From the NCBI RefSeq assembly GCF_900108955.1, contig NZ_FNYA01000002.1, positions 310,001 through 374,000 on the forward strand: a stretch of DNA of 64,000 nucleotides, in the 5' to 3' direction. Under the pieces are notes generated by a model that worked only from the letters and a program-made list of their open reading frames with translations, was not told the origin of the DNA and searched no databases. The translations under genes and the position numbers were made by a program. The DNA is from Flavobacterium terrigena (GTDB lineage Bacteria; Bacteroidota; Bacteroidia; Flavobacteriales; Flavobacteriaceae). Below are positions 1-8,900 of this stretch, piece after piece (within the stretch, counting starts at the first letter, position 1; the number at the start of each line of letters is the position of its first letter).

Positions 1-6
1 AAAAAA

Positions 7-30
7 TATCCCAATAAGATATATGGGATA
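7..30. terminator. Possible hairpin at window edge
   Basis: TATCCCA (7-13) and TGGGATA (24-30) form a perfect 7-bp inverted repeat with a 10-nt loop. No clear T-run follows on either strand. It may end transcription of a gene to the left of the window. The call rests on the inverted repeat only. Confidence 0.3.
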
Positions 31-164
31 ATTATATTTAACAGACTTATTTTATAATCTTAACTATTTATAGATATCGACACTTTTAGTATAAACAATC
101 AAGCAGAGGTTTTTTTTTAATATGAATCGTTAATAACTTCTAAAGCACCGAGAATTTTACGCAC

Positions 165-226
165 AAAAAAACCCTCTCATTTCTGAAAGGGTTCTTAGTA
201 GCGGGAACAGGACTCGAACCTGTGAC
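165..226. repeat. Left 62-bp tRNA-derived direct repeat (att site)
   Basis: These 62 bases recur at 22924-22985. Read on the minus strand they contain the T-arm and 3' acceptor strand of a tRNA (about 199-226), then a hairpin with a T-run (about 165-196) that would end the tRNA transcript. Beyond position 226 the tRNA similarity stops, so this is a fragment and not a functional gene. Tyrosine-integrase elements commonly insert at tRNA 3' ends and leave such repeats, so this is read as one end of the 22.7-kb element. The call of att site is inference; the repeat is directly visible. Confidence 0.8.
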
Positions 227-324
227 ACTTCTTAGCTTATAATCAGAGAGTTATAAAAACTTCTTTTTTATGTGTGCCTAAAAGTATGCCTTGACCAAAA
301 TTTCAATACCTCTAAACTTTTGCT

Positions 325-735
325 TTAATTATGGTGCAGAACTAAAAAACATTTTTTAATAAATCTAATTTTTCCATAAATTATTGTAATATTTTTAGTT
401 TTAGAGTCATAATTAATCTCAATTAAATTATTAGATATTAAAAAAGATAAGTAATTATTATGGTAATTTATTTTTTTCTTTTTGTATTTCTCTACAACTT
501 TAATTAGTTCATAATAAAATTTAATATTTCTATTAGTAAAACTTAACACTACTACTTCTAAAATATCTAGACTGAAAATTAATTTGGTTTTATCTGTAGA
601 ATAATTCAGAAACTTATTAAACTTTTCCCCAATATAAATATCACAACCTACTACTCTATCATTTACAATCTCTAAATCAAACTCCCAATTATCATATAGC
701 ATACCTAATTTGAAAGGTATATTTAATTGTTTCAT
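325..735 (-). CDS. Hypothetical protein (136 aa)
   Basis: I do not recognise this protein. It is lysine- and isoleucine-rich and has no signal peptide, membrane segment or metal-binding motif that I can see. It is the last of four small minus-strand genes (2041 to 325) that read away from the XRE regulator at 2126. It lies just inside the left att repeat and starts 47 bp after the stop of the gene at 783-1253. The start codon is an ATG at 735. It is probably element cargo. Confidence 0.6.
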   Translation of the reverse strand: MKQLNIPFKLGMLYDNWEFDLEIVNDRVVGCDIYIGEKFNKFLNYSTDKTKLIFSLDILEVVVLSFTNRNIKFYYELIKVVEKYKKKKINYHNNYLSFLISNNLIEINYDSKTKNITIIYGKIRFIKKCFLVLHHN

Positions 736-782
736 AACTTTTTGGGTTAAAAAACCACCTTATTATTGTGGCTAAGTTTTAA

Positions 783-1253
783 TTATTTGTATTCAGAATG
801 TTCAATTTTAAAATCTAATATTGAGACACCATTTTTATCTCCTAGCTTGTATACAAAACTTACTTTTGCTTTTACAAATGAAACATTATTAGGATTATTA
901 TTGATTGTTTTCAAAACATTACCTTTCCATTCTGTTTTATAACTTGAAATTTCTTCCTCAGTCAAATCATCAATTGATTTATCTAATGTTTGATAATTAT
1001 AAATAACTTCTTTTTTATTTTTTAAAAATTCAACTTTATTTAATTGCATCCCTCCACCTGTATCAATTGGAGTTTTTTCATTCATAGTTTTGATTGTACT
1101 TTCAACATCAGAAATTGAATTTTCTTTTTCAAAAATTTCTTTACTATCTTCTTTTATTTTGCTATCTAAACTTTTAGTAAGTAACTTATTAAATGAATAA
1201 ATAGCTAAATAAATTAAAATAATTATTCCTACTATTTTTAATATTTGTTTCAT
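783..1253 (-). CDS. Small membrane-anchored protein (156 aa)
   Basis: Residues about 5-22 are strongly hydrophobic (IVGIIILIYLAIYSF) after two basic residues. This suggests one N-terminal membrane anchor, or an uncleaved signal, with the remaining 130 residues outside the cytoplasm. The soluble part is charged and ends in a beta-rich segment (VKAKVSFVYKLGDKNGVSIL). I cannot name a family. It lies 19 bp downstream of the 187-aa gene and is probably in the same operon. A function in the element is unknown. Confidence 0.65.
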   Translation of the reverse strand: MKQILKIVGIIILIYLAIYSFNKLLTKSLDSKIKEDSKEIFEKENSISDVESTIKTMNEKTPIDTGGGMQLNKVEFLKNKKEVIYNYQTLDKSIDDLTEEEISSYKTEWKGNVLKTINNNPNNVSFVKAKVSFVYKLGDKNGVSILDFKIEHSEYK

Positions 1254-1272
1254 TTGATTTCTTATTAAATGA

Positions 1273-1836
1273 TTAATTTTTATTAGAGTTTTTATTTAAC
1301 TCATCTCTTAATTGATATTCTTTTGAGCAATATATTTCAAATACTACATCATCAAATTTCAATGCAGTTTCAAATTCTTTTGTATCTAGCTGAAAAGTTA
1401 TTTCTTCACCAGATTCATTTTTAATTTTTGTATTTATTTCTAGACCTATAAAATCATTAATTCCAAAATATTTTTCTACCCAATTATAAACTGCATCGTG
1501 ATTATTTTTGATTTGTTCATATTCAGCTAGTACCTCTGTAACATAATCTTGTTTTTTATAAGCTTCAATTAGTCTAAACATATTATAATAAACTTCAATT
1601 AGCCTACAGTCTTCTGTTCTATCTGAACACAAAAAAGGTGGTAGTATCTTTGATTTATTCTTCAACCATTTTCTCCAAATATTACAACTAGTTTCATTAA
1701 TTAAAAAGTTGAAATGAGTTTCATTTTTAACTAACCAAGTTTTAATAGATTTAACTTTTAGAGGTTTGTAATTTTGAAGTTCTTGCATTAATTCATAATC
1801 CATAGATTCTCTTATGCTTGTGTTACTTTTTATCAT
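1273..1836 (-). CDS. Hypothetical protein (187 aa)
   Basis: This is a soluble, charged protein with several tryptophans and cysteines and no motif I can name. Its first 14 bases overlap the end of the small membrane-protein gene at 1823-2041, which suggests translational coupling. It belongs to the four-gene minus-strand unit that diverges from the XRE regulator, so that regulator may control it. No function is proposed. Confidence 0.6.
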   Translation of the reverse strand: MIKSNTSIRESMDYELMQELQNYKPLKVKSIKTWLVKNETHFNFLINETSCNIWRKWLKNKSKILPPFLCSDRTEDCRLIEVYYNMFRLIEAYKKQDYVTEVLAEYEQIKNNHDAVYNWVEKYFGINDFIGLEINTKIKNESGEEITFQLDTKEFETALKFDDVVFEIYCSKEYQLRDELNKNSNKN

Positions 1837-2041
1837 TTGACTTTCCTGTTAAAAAGATAATTATCAATGCTAGTAAAATTGTGATGTACCAATATTCTTT
1901 TAGTACTCCAACTACAGCCCTTATTATCTCTAAACCAAGTTTTCCTAACAGAGCAAGAACACCAAAAAAGATAATAAAAATTAGAATTAATGGTATGTAT
2001 CCTAAAATTGAAGTAACGAACTTTTTAATCACTCTTAGCAT
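1823..2041 (-). CDS. Small two-segment membrane protein (72 aa)
   Basis: The frame stays open up to 2137, but I choose the ATG at 2041 (MLRVIKKF). The upstream codons run through the palindromic operator at 2061-2074 and have no membrane-protein character. From this start the protein has two hydrophobic segments (YIPLILIFIIFFGVLALLG and WYITILLALIIIFLTG) and a basic tail. It is the first gene of the minus-strand unit opposite the XRE regulator. The function is unknown; a small-toxin role is possible but unsupported. Confidence 0.5.
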   Translation of the reverse strand: MLRVIKKFVTSILGYIPLILIFIIFFGVLALLGKLGLEIIRAVVGVLKEYWYITILLALIIIFLTGKSNDKK

Positions 2042-2060
2042 TTTTAAAAATATTAAAACT

Positions 2061-2120
2061 TGCCATATATGGCATTTACTTACAAACATAATAATCTTTC
2101 CTTGACTTGCCAAATATGTC
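2061..2120. promoter_or_regulatory. Paired operator-like sites between divergent genes
   Basis: TGCCATATATGGCA at 2061-2074 is a perfect 14-bp palindrome. A second copy, TGCCAAATATGTCA (about 2108-2121), matches it at 12 of 14 positions and ends a few bases before the ATG of the XRE regulator at 2126. The pair sits between that regulator and the divergent small membrane-protein gene. The likely reading is autoregulation and control of the divergent unit by the XRE protein; this is inferred from position and symmetry. Confidence 0.6.
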
Positions 2121-2125
2121 AACAA

Positions 2126-2362
2126 ATGGATAAGCAAGAATTATTAAAAAGTGTAGGTAAAAAAATCCAAAATTTAAGAGTTAGTAAAGGCTTAACTCAA
2201 GTAGATTTGGTTGGTAAAATTGATGGAAACATTGACACAACAAATATTTCAAGAATAGAATCAGGCAGAACTAATCCAACTATTTATATGCTTTTCAGAA
2301 TAAGTAAAGCTTTAGATGTAACTTTGCATGAATTATTAAATTTTGAAACCAATGAAAAGTAA
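2126..2362 (+). CDS. XRE-family helix-turn-helix regulator (78 aa)
   Basis: This is a single-domain Cro/C1-type HTH protein. The helix-turn-helix runs from about residue 10 to 65 (IQNLRVSKGLTQVDLVGK, then ISRIESGRTNPTI and FRISKALDVTLHELL), the classic XRE pattern. I chose the ATG at 2126 over an upstream in-frame ATG at 2060, because the upstream stretch crosses the two operator-like sites and adds no conserved residues. The next gene overlaps its last 11 bases. It probably binds the palindromes at 2061-2121 and controls the divergent small genes of the element. Confidence 0.85.
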   Translation: MDKQELLKSVGKKIQNLRVSKGLTQVDLVGKIDGNIDTTNISRIESGRTNPTIYMLFRISKALDVTLHELLNFETNEK

Positions 2363-2774
2363 CAAATGGTTTAAAACTTTAGATTATTTTTTAAATAAGG
2401 GTTATGTCAATAATGGATTAACTATTCCTTTTTTAGTAGGTCTTTATACTAAAAATGAGATTTGTATCAGAGAATTAATAACTAGTATGTCTGAAACAAA
2501 CAATATTTCTATCCAGAAGTGTGATAGAATTGATGAATTTGTTTTTGGAATATTTATTAATGAATCAAATAATGAAATCAAATTATATAAAAACATTAGC
2601 GGATTGATTATATTAGACAACTCGCTTGGTAAAATCAACTCACTTGATGAATTAATAGCTTTATTCGAAAACTTATATTTTGAAAATATTCAACAAGAAT
2701 TGTTTTCTAAAAACAAAGGCATTTGGGGCTCCTACAATGAAGAAGAAATAAAAAAATTAACTGAGTTAATTTAA
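2352..2774 (+). CDS. Hypothetical protein (140 aa) coupled to XRE regulator
   Basis: The ATG at 2352 lies inside the last codons of the XRE gene (11-bp overlap), so the two are very likely cotranscribed and translationally coupled. The protein is acidic and soluble with no recognised motif. Its partnership with an XRE regulator resembles two-gene regulator or toxin-antitoxin-like units, but nothing in the sequence shows toxicity. A TTG at 2343 is an alternative start. Confidence 0.6.
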   Translation: MKSNKWFKTLDYFLNKGYVNNGLTIPFLVGLYTKNEICIRELITSMSETNNISIQKCDRIDEFVFGIFINESNNEIKLYKNISGLIILDNSLGKINSLDELIALFENLYFENIQQELFSKNKGIWGSYNEEEIKKLTELI

Positions 2775-2870
2775 TAAAAAAGCTATATTATTATATCTTA
2801 TTATTTTTAAACTAATCAACAATACCCCAAAAAACACCCTTCTTGACACACCTATTCGCATGCATCATCA

Positions 2871-3326
2871 CTAGAGCTCCAAAAGATTTGTATTAAAAAC
2901 TTTATCCTTATCAAAACTATAAAAACCATCTCTAGATATTATCAAATGATCCAGCAATTCTATATCTAGAATACTACAAGCCTCTTTCAATCTTTTAGTA
3001 ATAGCTTTATCAGGTTCACTTGGAACTAACCTACCACTTGGATGATTATGCACTAAGATAATACTAGAAGAATTACATTTTAAAGCTACACTAAGAATAA
3101 TCCTAATATCTACAACTGTGCCTGAAATACCACCTTTAGACATTTCATATATACCTAACAATATGTTTGCTCTATTAAACAACATTACTTTGACTTCTTC
3201 TTGAAACTCAAGAATGTTTAAATCCCAATGTTTCAAAATCACATCATAAGCAATTTGGCTATTAGTGACTTTCACTTTCTCAGAATTAGTATTTGAATAA
3301 GAAACTTTAATTTCAGCTACTTCCAT
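2871..3326 (-). CDS. radC: RadC-type JAB/MPN domain protein (151 aa)
   Basis: The protein holds the JAMM metal-binding signature: H93-x-H95 in VHNHPSG, then ten residues to D106 in PSEPD, as in RadC-family proteins. It is shorter than chromosomal RadC (about 220-230 aa) and lacks the N-terminal helix-hairpin-helix part, which is typical of copies on mobile elements. Such proteins are common in Bacteroidota integrative elements and phages. Their exact role is not settled; a DNA-processing or anti-restriction role is only suspected. It lies 79 bp downstream of the 130-aa gene. Confidence 0.9.
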   Translation of the reverse strand: MEVAEIKVSYSNTNSEKVKVTNSQIAYDVILKHWDLNILEFQEEVKVMLFNRANILLGIYEMSKGGISGTVVDIRIILSVALKCNSSSIILVHNHPSGRLVPSEPDKAITKRLKEACSILDIELLDHLIISRDGFYSFDKDKVFNTNLLEL

Positions 3327-3347
3327 AAATTAAAAAAATAAAAAACC

Positions 3348-3395
3348 CGTCCAAAAATGACTATACCCTATATAGAGTTATATCAAAAGTGGACG
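3348..3395 (-). terminator. 48-bp inverted repeat, copy 1
   Basis: CGTCCA (3348-3353) and TGGACG (3390-3395) are the ends of an imperfect inverted repeat directly downstream of the minus-strand gene at 3406. On the minus strand it is followed by GGGTTTTTTATTTTT, so it can act as an intrinsic terminator. A related copy lies at 15987-16034, downstream of the helicase gene. The right arms plus flank (TATATCAAAA[G/A]TGGACGAGTTAA) differ at one base. Confidence 0.55.
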
Positions 3396-3405
3396 AGTTA
3401 AGATT

Positions 3406-3798
3406 TTACATTACAAACTCTTCTTTGTGATGTCCATTAGTTGAAAATGTATTTTCCTCTGCAAGAAGTTTTTGAATAGATTTATCTTCATTAGAGATAA
3501 CTTCTTCTTGAGCATAAACATATCTGAAGTTCAATAACATAATTTCTCCAGAGTCTTTATTCACATACTCATAAGATTCACAATCTTGCTTCACAACATT
3601 ACCTTGCATTTCAGTACCAATAAGAGCTTTACAAGTTTGCTCATCAAAAGTTGATGAAATAAATGCTTTTTTAGCTGTAGCATAAAACTGATTTGAGGTT
3701 TGACTTTTAATCATTTCAATACCTCCAGAAATTTCTAGCACAAAGAATTCTCTACCATCCTCTGCTTGTCTTTTTAAGTAATTTACAATTCTTACCAT
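3406..3798 (-). CDS. Conserved element protein (130 aa)
   Basis: This is a small soluble protein beginning MVRIVNYLKRQAEDGREFFVLEISGG, then a region rich in Ser, Thr and Phe (SQTSNQFYATAKKAFISSTF). I associate proteins of this kind with core genes of Flavobacteria integrative elements, near radC and the RecA-like ATPase, but I cannot name a domain. It has no signal peptide or membrane segment. The stop is followed at once by a terminator-like inverted repeat. Confidence 0.65.
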   Translation of the reverse strand: MVRIVNYLKRQAEDGREFFVLEISGGIEMIKSQTSNQFYATAKKAFISSTFDEQTCKALIGTEMQGNVVKQDCESYEYVNKDSGEIMLLNFRYVYAQEEVISNEDKSIQKLLAEENTFSTNGHHKEEFVM

Positions 3799-4368
3799 TT
3801 TTTTTGAGTTTTTGAGTTGAACTTTGCTTAATCTAAATACACAAGTACACTTAATAAATTAACAGCTATCAACTTGAATTTATTAAAATGCAGAATTATG
3901 AAATAGAAATAAACACAGACTTTACAGACTGCACCAATAAGTGAGGGTATTTAGTGAGGTGGGATTTTAAAAATAAAGAAGTGTTTGCTATTTAGATTTA
4001 TAATTTCTCTAGCTAAAGTTATCTTTAAACAAAATTAAAAACTACAAAACTATCAGAACTACAACTAAAAAAGTTAAACAAAGTAGCCATACCAAAATTA
4101 AGAACAACATTCCTGAAAGCTCTCAAAGCATAACAAAGCAATTGTTTTAAACCAAGATGATTTATCTAGGCACAAAAAAACAAAACACTATATAATTGGC
4201 AGGGGGAGTTTCCTTTTTCAAAGAGAGGCACGGGCTGTTTGTGAGGAGGATTACATGTGTGTAAAATTGTTCCTATTATTTTTTTTTTAAAAAATCTACG
4301 CAAAATAATTGCGTAATAAGTATTCTATTTTGCATTTATAATTTATAAATTTGATAAAATAACATTTT
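3799..4368. other. 570-bp non-coding stretch with a G-rich island
   Basis: No convincing gene is seen on either strand. The stretch is A-rich except for 4198-4255, which is unusually G-rich (GGCAGGGGGAGTTTCC and GAGGCACGGGCTGTTTGTG). A run of ten or more T follows near 4280. A G-rich block in such AT-rich DNA suggests a functional site of the element, for example an origin, transfer site or structured RNA, but nothing decides between these. The final part probably carries the promoter of the gene at 4369. Confidence 0.4.
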
Positions 4369-5931
4369 ATGATAGATATAAACTTTTTTACTTTTAAAGA
4401 TTTAGATAAAAAGAAAAAATCAATACTTGAAAGATTCCCGGATTTAATAAAATGTGACCATGACAATTTCTATTCTTTAAGTGAGTATATTTATGATTCT
4501 CCAAGCAAATTCTACAACAGAGATATCCATCAAGTTATGGATAGTTTTCTTGAAGATATATTTACTTCAAAAAAGGATATTACTGACTTTTTTAAAATAT
4601 TAAATGAGAGTTCTTATGAATTTAATCATGCTATAAAAACTTTAAATACAATTAATAAAAAAGATATTCATACAGAATTATTGCCAAATAATGATGCAGA
4701 ATTAATGTATTTTTTTAGTGATAAAATCATTTATGAATACTTAAAATTAAATGATGTTGTATTGCTTGGAATTTTGAAACCTATTGCATTTTATTTAAGA
4801 GTAAAGAACAATAAAGGGACTGAAAAACTTGACATATACAATTGTATTGAAACTCTTAAAACAGTTAAAGATTTTAATAATCTAACAAAAAACTACAATA
4901 ATACTTTAAGAAATTCTATAGCACATGGCGGTGTTACATTTGAATCATCTAGAATTAAATTTAAAGATAAAAAAGAGACTCAAGAGTATTACTCTTGGGA
5001 TTTTATAAATAAATTTGATGATTTGGTTGATATTTCAAATGCTATTGTTCTAGCATATAAAAAGATATTATTTCAATATTTAGATGTTTTAAATGGTTAT
5101 AACATTTCCATTCCATCCTCAATAATGGAAATTGAATTAAGATTTAAAACAAGTCATTATGGATGGGAAATTATCCATAGTTATGATAATACTATTTCAA
5201 AAGGAAATCAATATAATATTTTAATAAAGACAACTTTAAATAGTAGAAAATTCATGAACTTTTCTGCTGCTTATACAGCTATAACTCTGGAAAAATTACT
5301 TCCAAAAAAGTATAACAATGTGTTTTTTCAAATAAAAACTAAATACAAAATGCCTTGTTGGCAAAGTGTTGATTTAGAAAAATTAAGAGAATTCTATAAA
5401 GGTGAAAAAGTAAATATTACTGAGGGAACTATGTTTTTTGATGAAAAGATTTTGGGAGAAAAGAGGGACTATTTAAGAATTAACAAAAGTTTTATTTTTG
5501 GGAATTTAAAAAATGAAAATAAAACAATAAACTTACGTTATATAAAACATCATAGTAAATCTAATTACAATGTTATTGAAAAAGCTGGAATATATTTAGA
5601 TTATGAAAGTACCAACAAAGAAAAAATAGAAGAATTTATTAGAAACAACACAAAGAAGATAATTTCTTATGTGAAAAAGGAAAAGAGAAAAAAGCATTCA
5701 TCTAATTTAAAACAAATAATTTTAAGTGATAAATATCTTCAAATTTACATCTACAATAAAGATTATAGAAAAAGAACATTTTATAATAAACAAAAAGATG
5801 AAAATTTCATAGGAATGTTACATGTAAATCTTACTAATAAAATAAGTAACATAGTTCCAATGTTTGGGACAAAAGAAAACAATAAAAATTGCTTAATAAT
5901 TTGGAATAAAAAAAGTGATATTTATGAATAA
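4369..5931 (+). CDS. HEPN-motif protein, candidate RNase of a defence system (520 aa)
   Basis: Residues 181-186 read RNSIAH, which fits the Rx4-6H motif of HEPN-superfamily ribonucleases, inside a helical region (LRNSIAHGGVTF). The N-terminal 250 residues look mostly helical, as expected for HEPN. The C-terminal half is lysine-rich and of unknown fold (IISYVKKEKRKKHSSNLK). It converges with the nuclease-NACHT gene at 5971 and lies next to Hachiman, which supports a defence role. The motif alone is short and could be chance. No partner gene is adjacent in the same direction, so it may act alone. Confidence 0.55.
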   Translation: MIDINFFTFKDLDKKKKSILERFPDLIKCDHDNFYSLSEYIYDSPSKFYNRDIHQVMDSFLEDIFTSKKDITDFFKILNESSYEFNHAIKTLNTINKKDIHTELLPNNDAELMYFFSDKIIYEYLKLNDVVLLGILKPIAFYLRVKNNKGTEKLDIYNCIETLKTVKDFNNLTKNYNNTLRNSIAHGGVTFESSRIKFKDKKETQEYYSWDFINKFDDLVDISNAIVLAYKKILFQYLDVLNGYNISIPSSIMEIELRFKTSHYGWEIIHSYDNTISKGNQYNILIKTTLNSRKFMNFSAAYTAITLEKLLPKKYNNVFFQIKTKYKMPCWQSVDLEKLREFYKGEKVNITEGTMFFDEKILGEKRDYLRINKSFIFGNLKNENKTINLRYIKHHSKSNYNVIEKAGIYLDYESTNKEKIEEFIRNNTKKIISYVKKEKRKKHSSNLKQIILSDKYLQIYIYNKDYRKRTFYNKQKDENFIGMLHVNLTNKISNIVPMFGTKENNKNCLIIWNKKSDIYE

Positions 5932-5970
5932 ATTAATATTTCCTTTTGCAATTGAAAAAGACATAAATAT

Positions 5971-8900
5971 TTAAAAACTCTCAACTTTAATTTTTGCTTC
6001 ATTAAATTCTAGAGGTTTTGATTTAAAATTCACAAAACTGTCAACAGAATTCTCAATTAACATATTTATATAGAATAATTCTGCATTTTTCTTCTTTGTC
6101 TTTTTTTGTATTTTTTTAAGTATACTTTGAATTCTCTTAAAAATATCATCATTTTTACTAGACATATTATTCAGATAATGCCTAAAAAATTCCCTAGCAT
6201 CATGATGTTTAAAAACATCTTTGTTATCATTTTGTCCATATAAAAGATAATAAAATCTTTCTATTAATTCTAAACCAGCATCATTATTATAACCTAAATA
6301 ATATTCTAATTTTATTGACTCCCCAATTTCTCCTTTTATAAAATTAAAAAACATTCCTATTGATTCTGGAAGATTATATTTAAATAAAATTCCAAGTGCT
6401 TCCATTCTATAATTTTTCTCATTAAGATTTAAATATTCTTTTGATTTTTCAATTACAAACTCTTTTTCTAAATCATTTTTTACAAGTATTTTTATTGCTT
6501 CCCAACACAAAATAGAAGTGATATCAACACAACATTTCTTTAGAAATTCAGAACCTTTAGTCTTTTCAAAAAATCTTTCGAGAATATTGTCTTGATAATA
6601 TAGGTACTCATCATTTAATAAAGTCTCTTTTATTTTTTCAAAAGAATCAATTAAATTATTCTCAATTGCATAAAAAACATGATTTCTACGTGAATTAAAA
6701 TGTAAACTTTCTATATTATTTATATTATCAATAATTATAGCATCTGAAACAGGTTTACAATTAATTTTTTCAATTAAATAATTAAACTGATATTCTTCAT
6801 TACCCAAAGTTTCAAAATCAGAATATTTTAATAGCGATCTATAAAATTTTTGGGGTAATGTATAGCCAAATTTCTTTTGAAAGAAATAAATATTTTTAGA
6901 AATATAATAGTTTGAGGTAAGTGAGTATCTATTATTTTTTATTAATATTATTTCATTATAATTAATTTTTTCAACTGATTTTAAGCACCAATCATATATA
7001 GCTTTTTCATGAGATGAATCTATATTAAATCTAATCTTTTTGTTAAAATATCTTCTTATTTCTGTCATTAAAACATCTTCATTTTGAATTAAATTAACAA
7101 CTTCATTGAATGATAAAATTCCATTTTCTCTAATTAAATTTATTAATAATGTTAATGAAGAATCAATTTCTGAAGAGTGATTATTTTTAGTGTACCATTG
7201 GCTTTGATACTTACAGATTAATTTCCACGTAATTTTTTCTATATTAATTTCATTAAAAATTTTTTTAATTTCTAATTCAATCTTTTTAACATCAAAAAGA
7301 ATATCAAAATTATCTTGTTTTTTTATTTCTCTTTTTTTATTAATTTCTTCAATCTCTTCATCACTAATATATTCTTTATCAAAAACATAACCATTATCAT
7401 TCATTACTTTTTCAAAAGATTTTGCTAATTTTATTGAATTAGTATTTCCGATAATATTTCTAAAAACTTCTACTTCATTAGTAGGAAAATCCTCTTTTAT
7501 AAATTTATCAATCATTAAATGAATATTATCATCTGAAAGTAATCTTGCAACTAAATGTCTACTTTCTTTTAAAGAAATTTCATTACTTAAAACCTTATCT
7601 ATTAATTTAGTACTTGAGTTAGTTGATACAAAAAAGGCAGCAAGTTCATTTTCTCTCTCAAACCAATGTTTTCTTTCTTTTAATAATTCAATTTTTTTAT
7701 CAATAAAAAAGACATCAAAAGATGCTATAATTCTAGATTTTTCAAAAATTTGTAAAATAAAACTATCATCGAAGTTTATACTAAAATTACTTTCATTACT
7801 AATGATATATTTTAATATTTTTATAAAGTTATCAGAGTCATTTATTCTCAAAATTAAATCTTGAATTACTAACTTACTATGTAAATATTCGTCTTCTTCA
7901 GTTCTATTAATAATTTTGAATATTCTTAAAAATTCAGCAAGAATAAACTCAAAATACTTATCAATATCATTATCTAAACTATTAATTAAATGAAGTAAAC
8001 TACTATTGATTTCTTTATTGTCTTCATCCTTAAAAAAGTCCAGAATATCAGTTAGATACACAGTGCTTTCTTTGTGAAATTTAAATTTTTTAATATAAGT
8101 TATTACATATGATTTAATTTTTAAATCATTCTCTTTTGAATTTGTTGAGTCAATATTTCTGCTTCTTAATTTTAAAAGTAAAAAGTCTTGAACTTTCTGA
8201 TTTTGAGAAGTAGGCAGAGTCATATATGATAATAATTCTATTGCAGATATTATAACTCTAAAATGATTATTTGTGTTCTCAACAATAGAAACTAGATAAT
8301 TAAAATTATCTTCACAATCACCAAATTTAGCAATTGTTTCAGGGTTAAAACTTTTATTATGAGATATCCAAAAAGTATTTTCAATACATACTTTTTTAAA
8401 ATAATTTTGAAAGACAATTTTCTTAACATCCAAATTTATTCTATCAGAATCAGCTGTAAATAATATTTCTGGTTCATTTTTTTCTAACCATTTAATAACT
8501 TGTTGACTTTTATTGTCATCAAGTATATTTATAAGGAAAGTAATAGTGTTAAAAAGTGAAGGGTGTGTTTTATTAATTGAGTTTTTTTCAGAACAAGAAA
8601 TCCAATTTATAAATCTTTCAAGTGCATTCTTTCTTTTTTTCTTTTCAGAAATACTAATAAAATCAATAATATTTTCATATGATAATTCTGAAAGATACTT
8701 TGATGCAAAAAATTCTTGAATATTTCTATGTTCAAAATTCCAACTATCATTATTTAAATCTTTTTCAATTAATGGGTTCTTTAAATATTCATTTGTTTGT
8801 TCAGAAATTAATTCAAATATTTCAGTTTCTTTTATTGAATTAGTTTTCATTAATTCTGATATTAATGAGATTTTCCTAGAAAAGTTTACTATTAAAGGGA

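Noticed and set aside
199..226. Intact tRNA gene at the left end
   Set aside because: Only the T-arm and 3' acceptor strand are present; past 226 the sequence does not form an anticodon arm.
3799..4368. Origin of transfer
   Set aside because: No relaxase or conjugation gene is in the window and no clear nic-site inverted repeat is seen; only composition is unusual.
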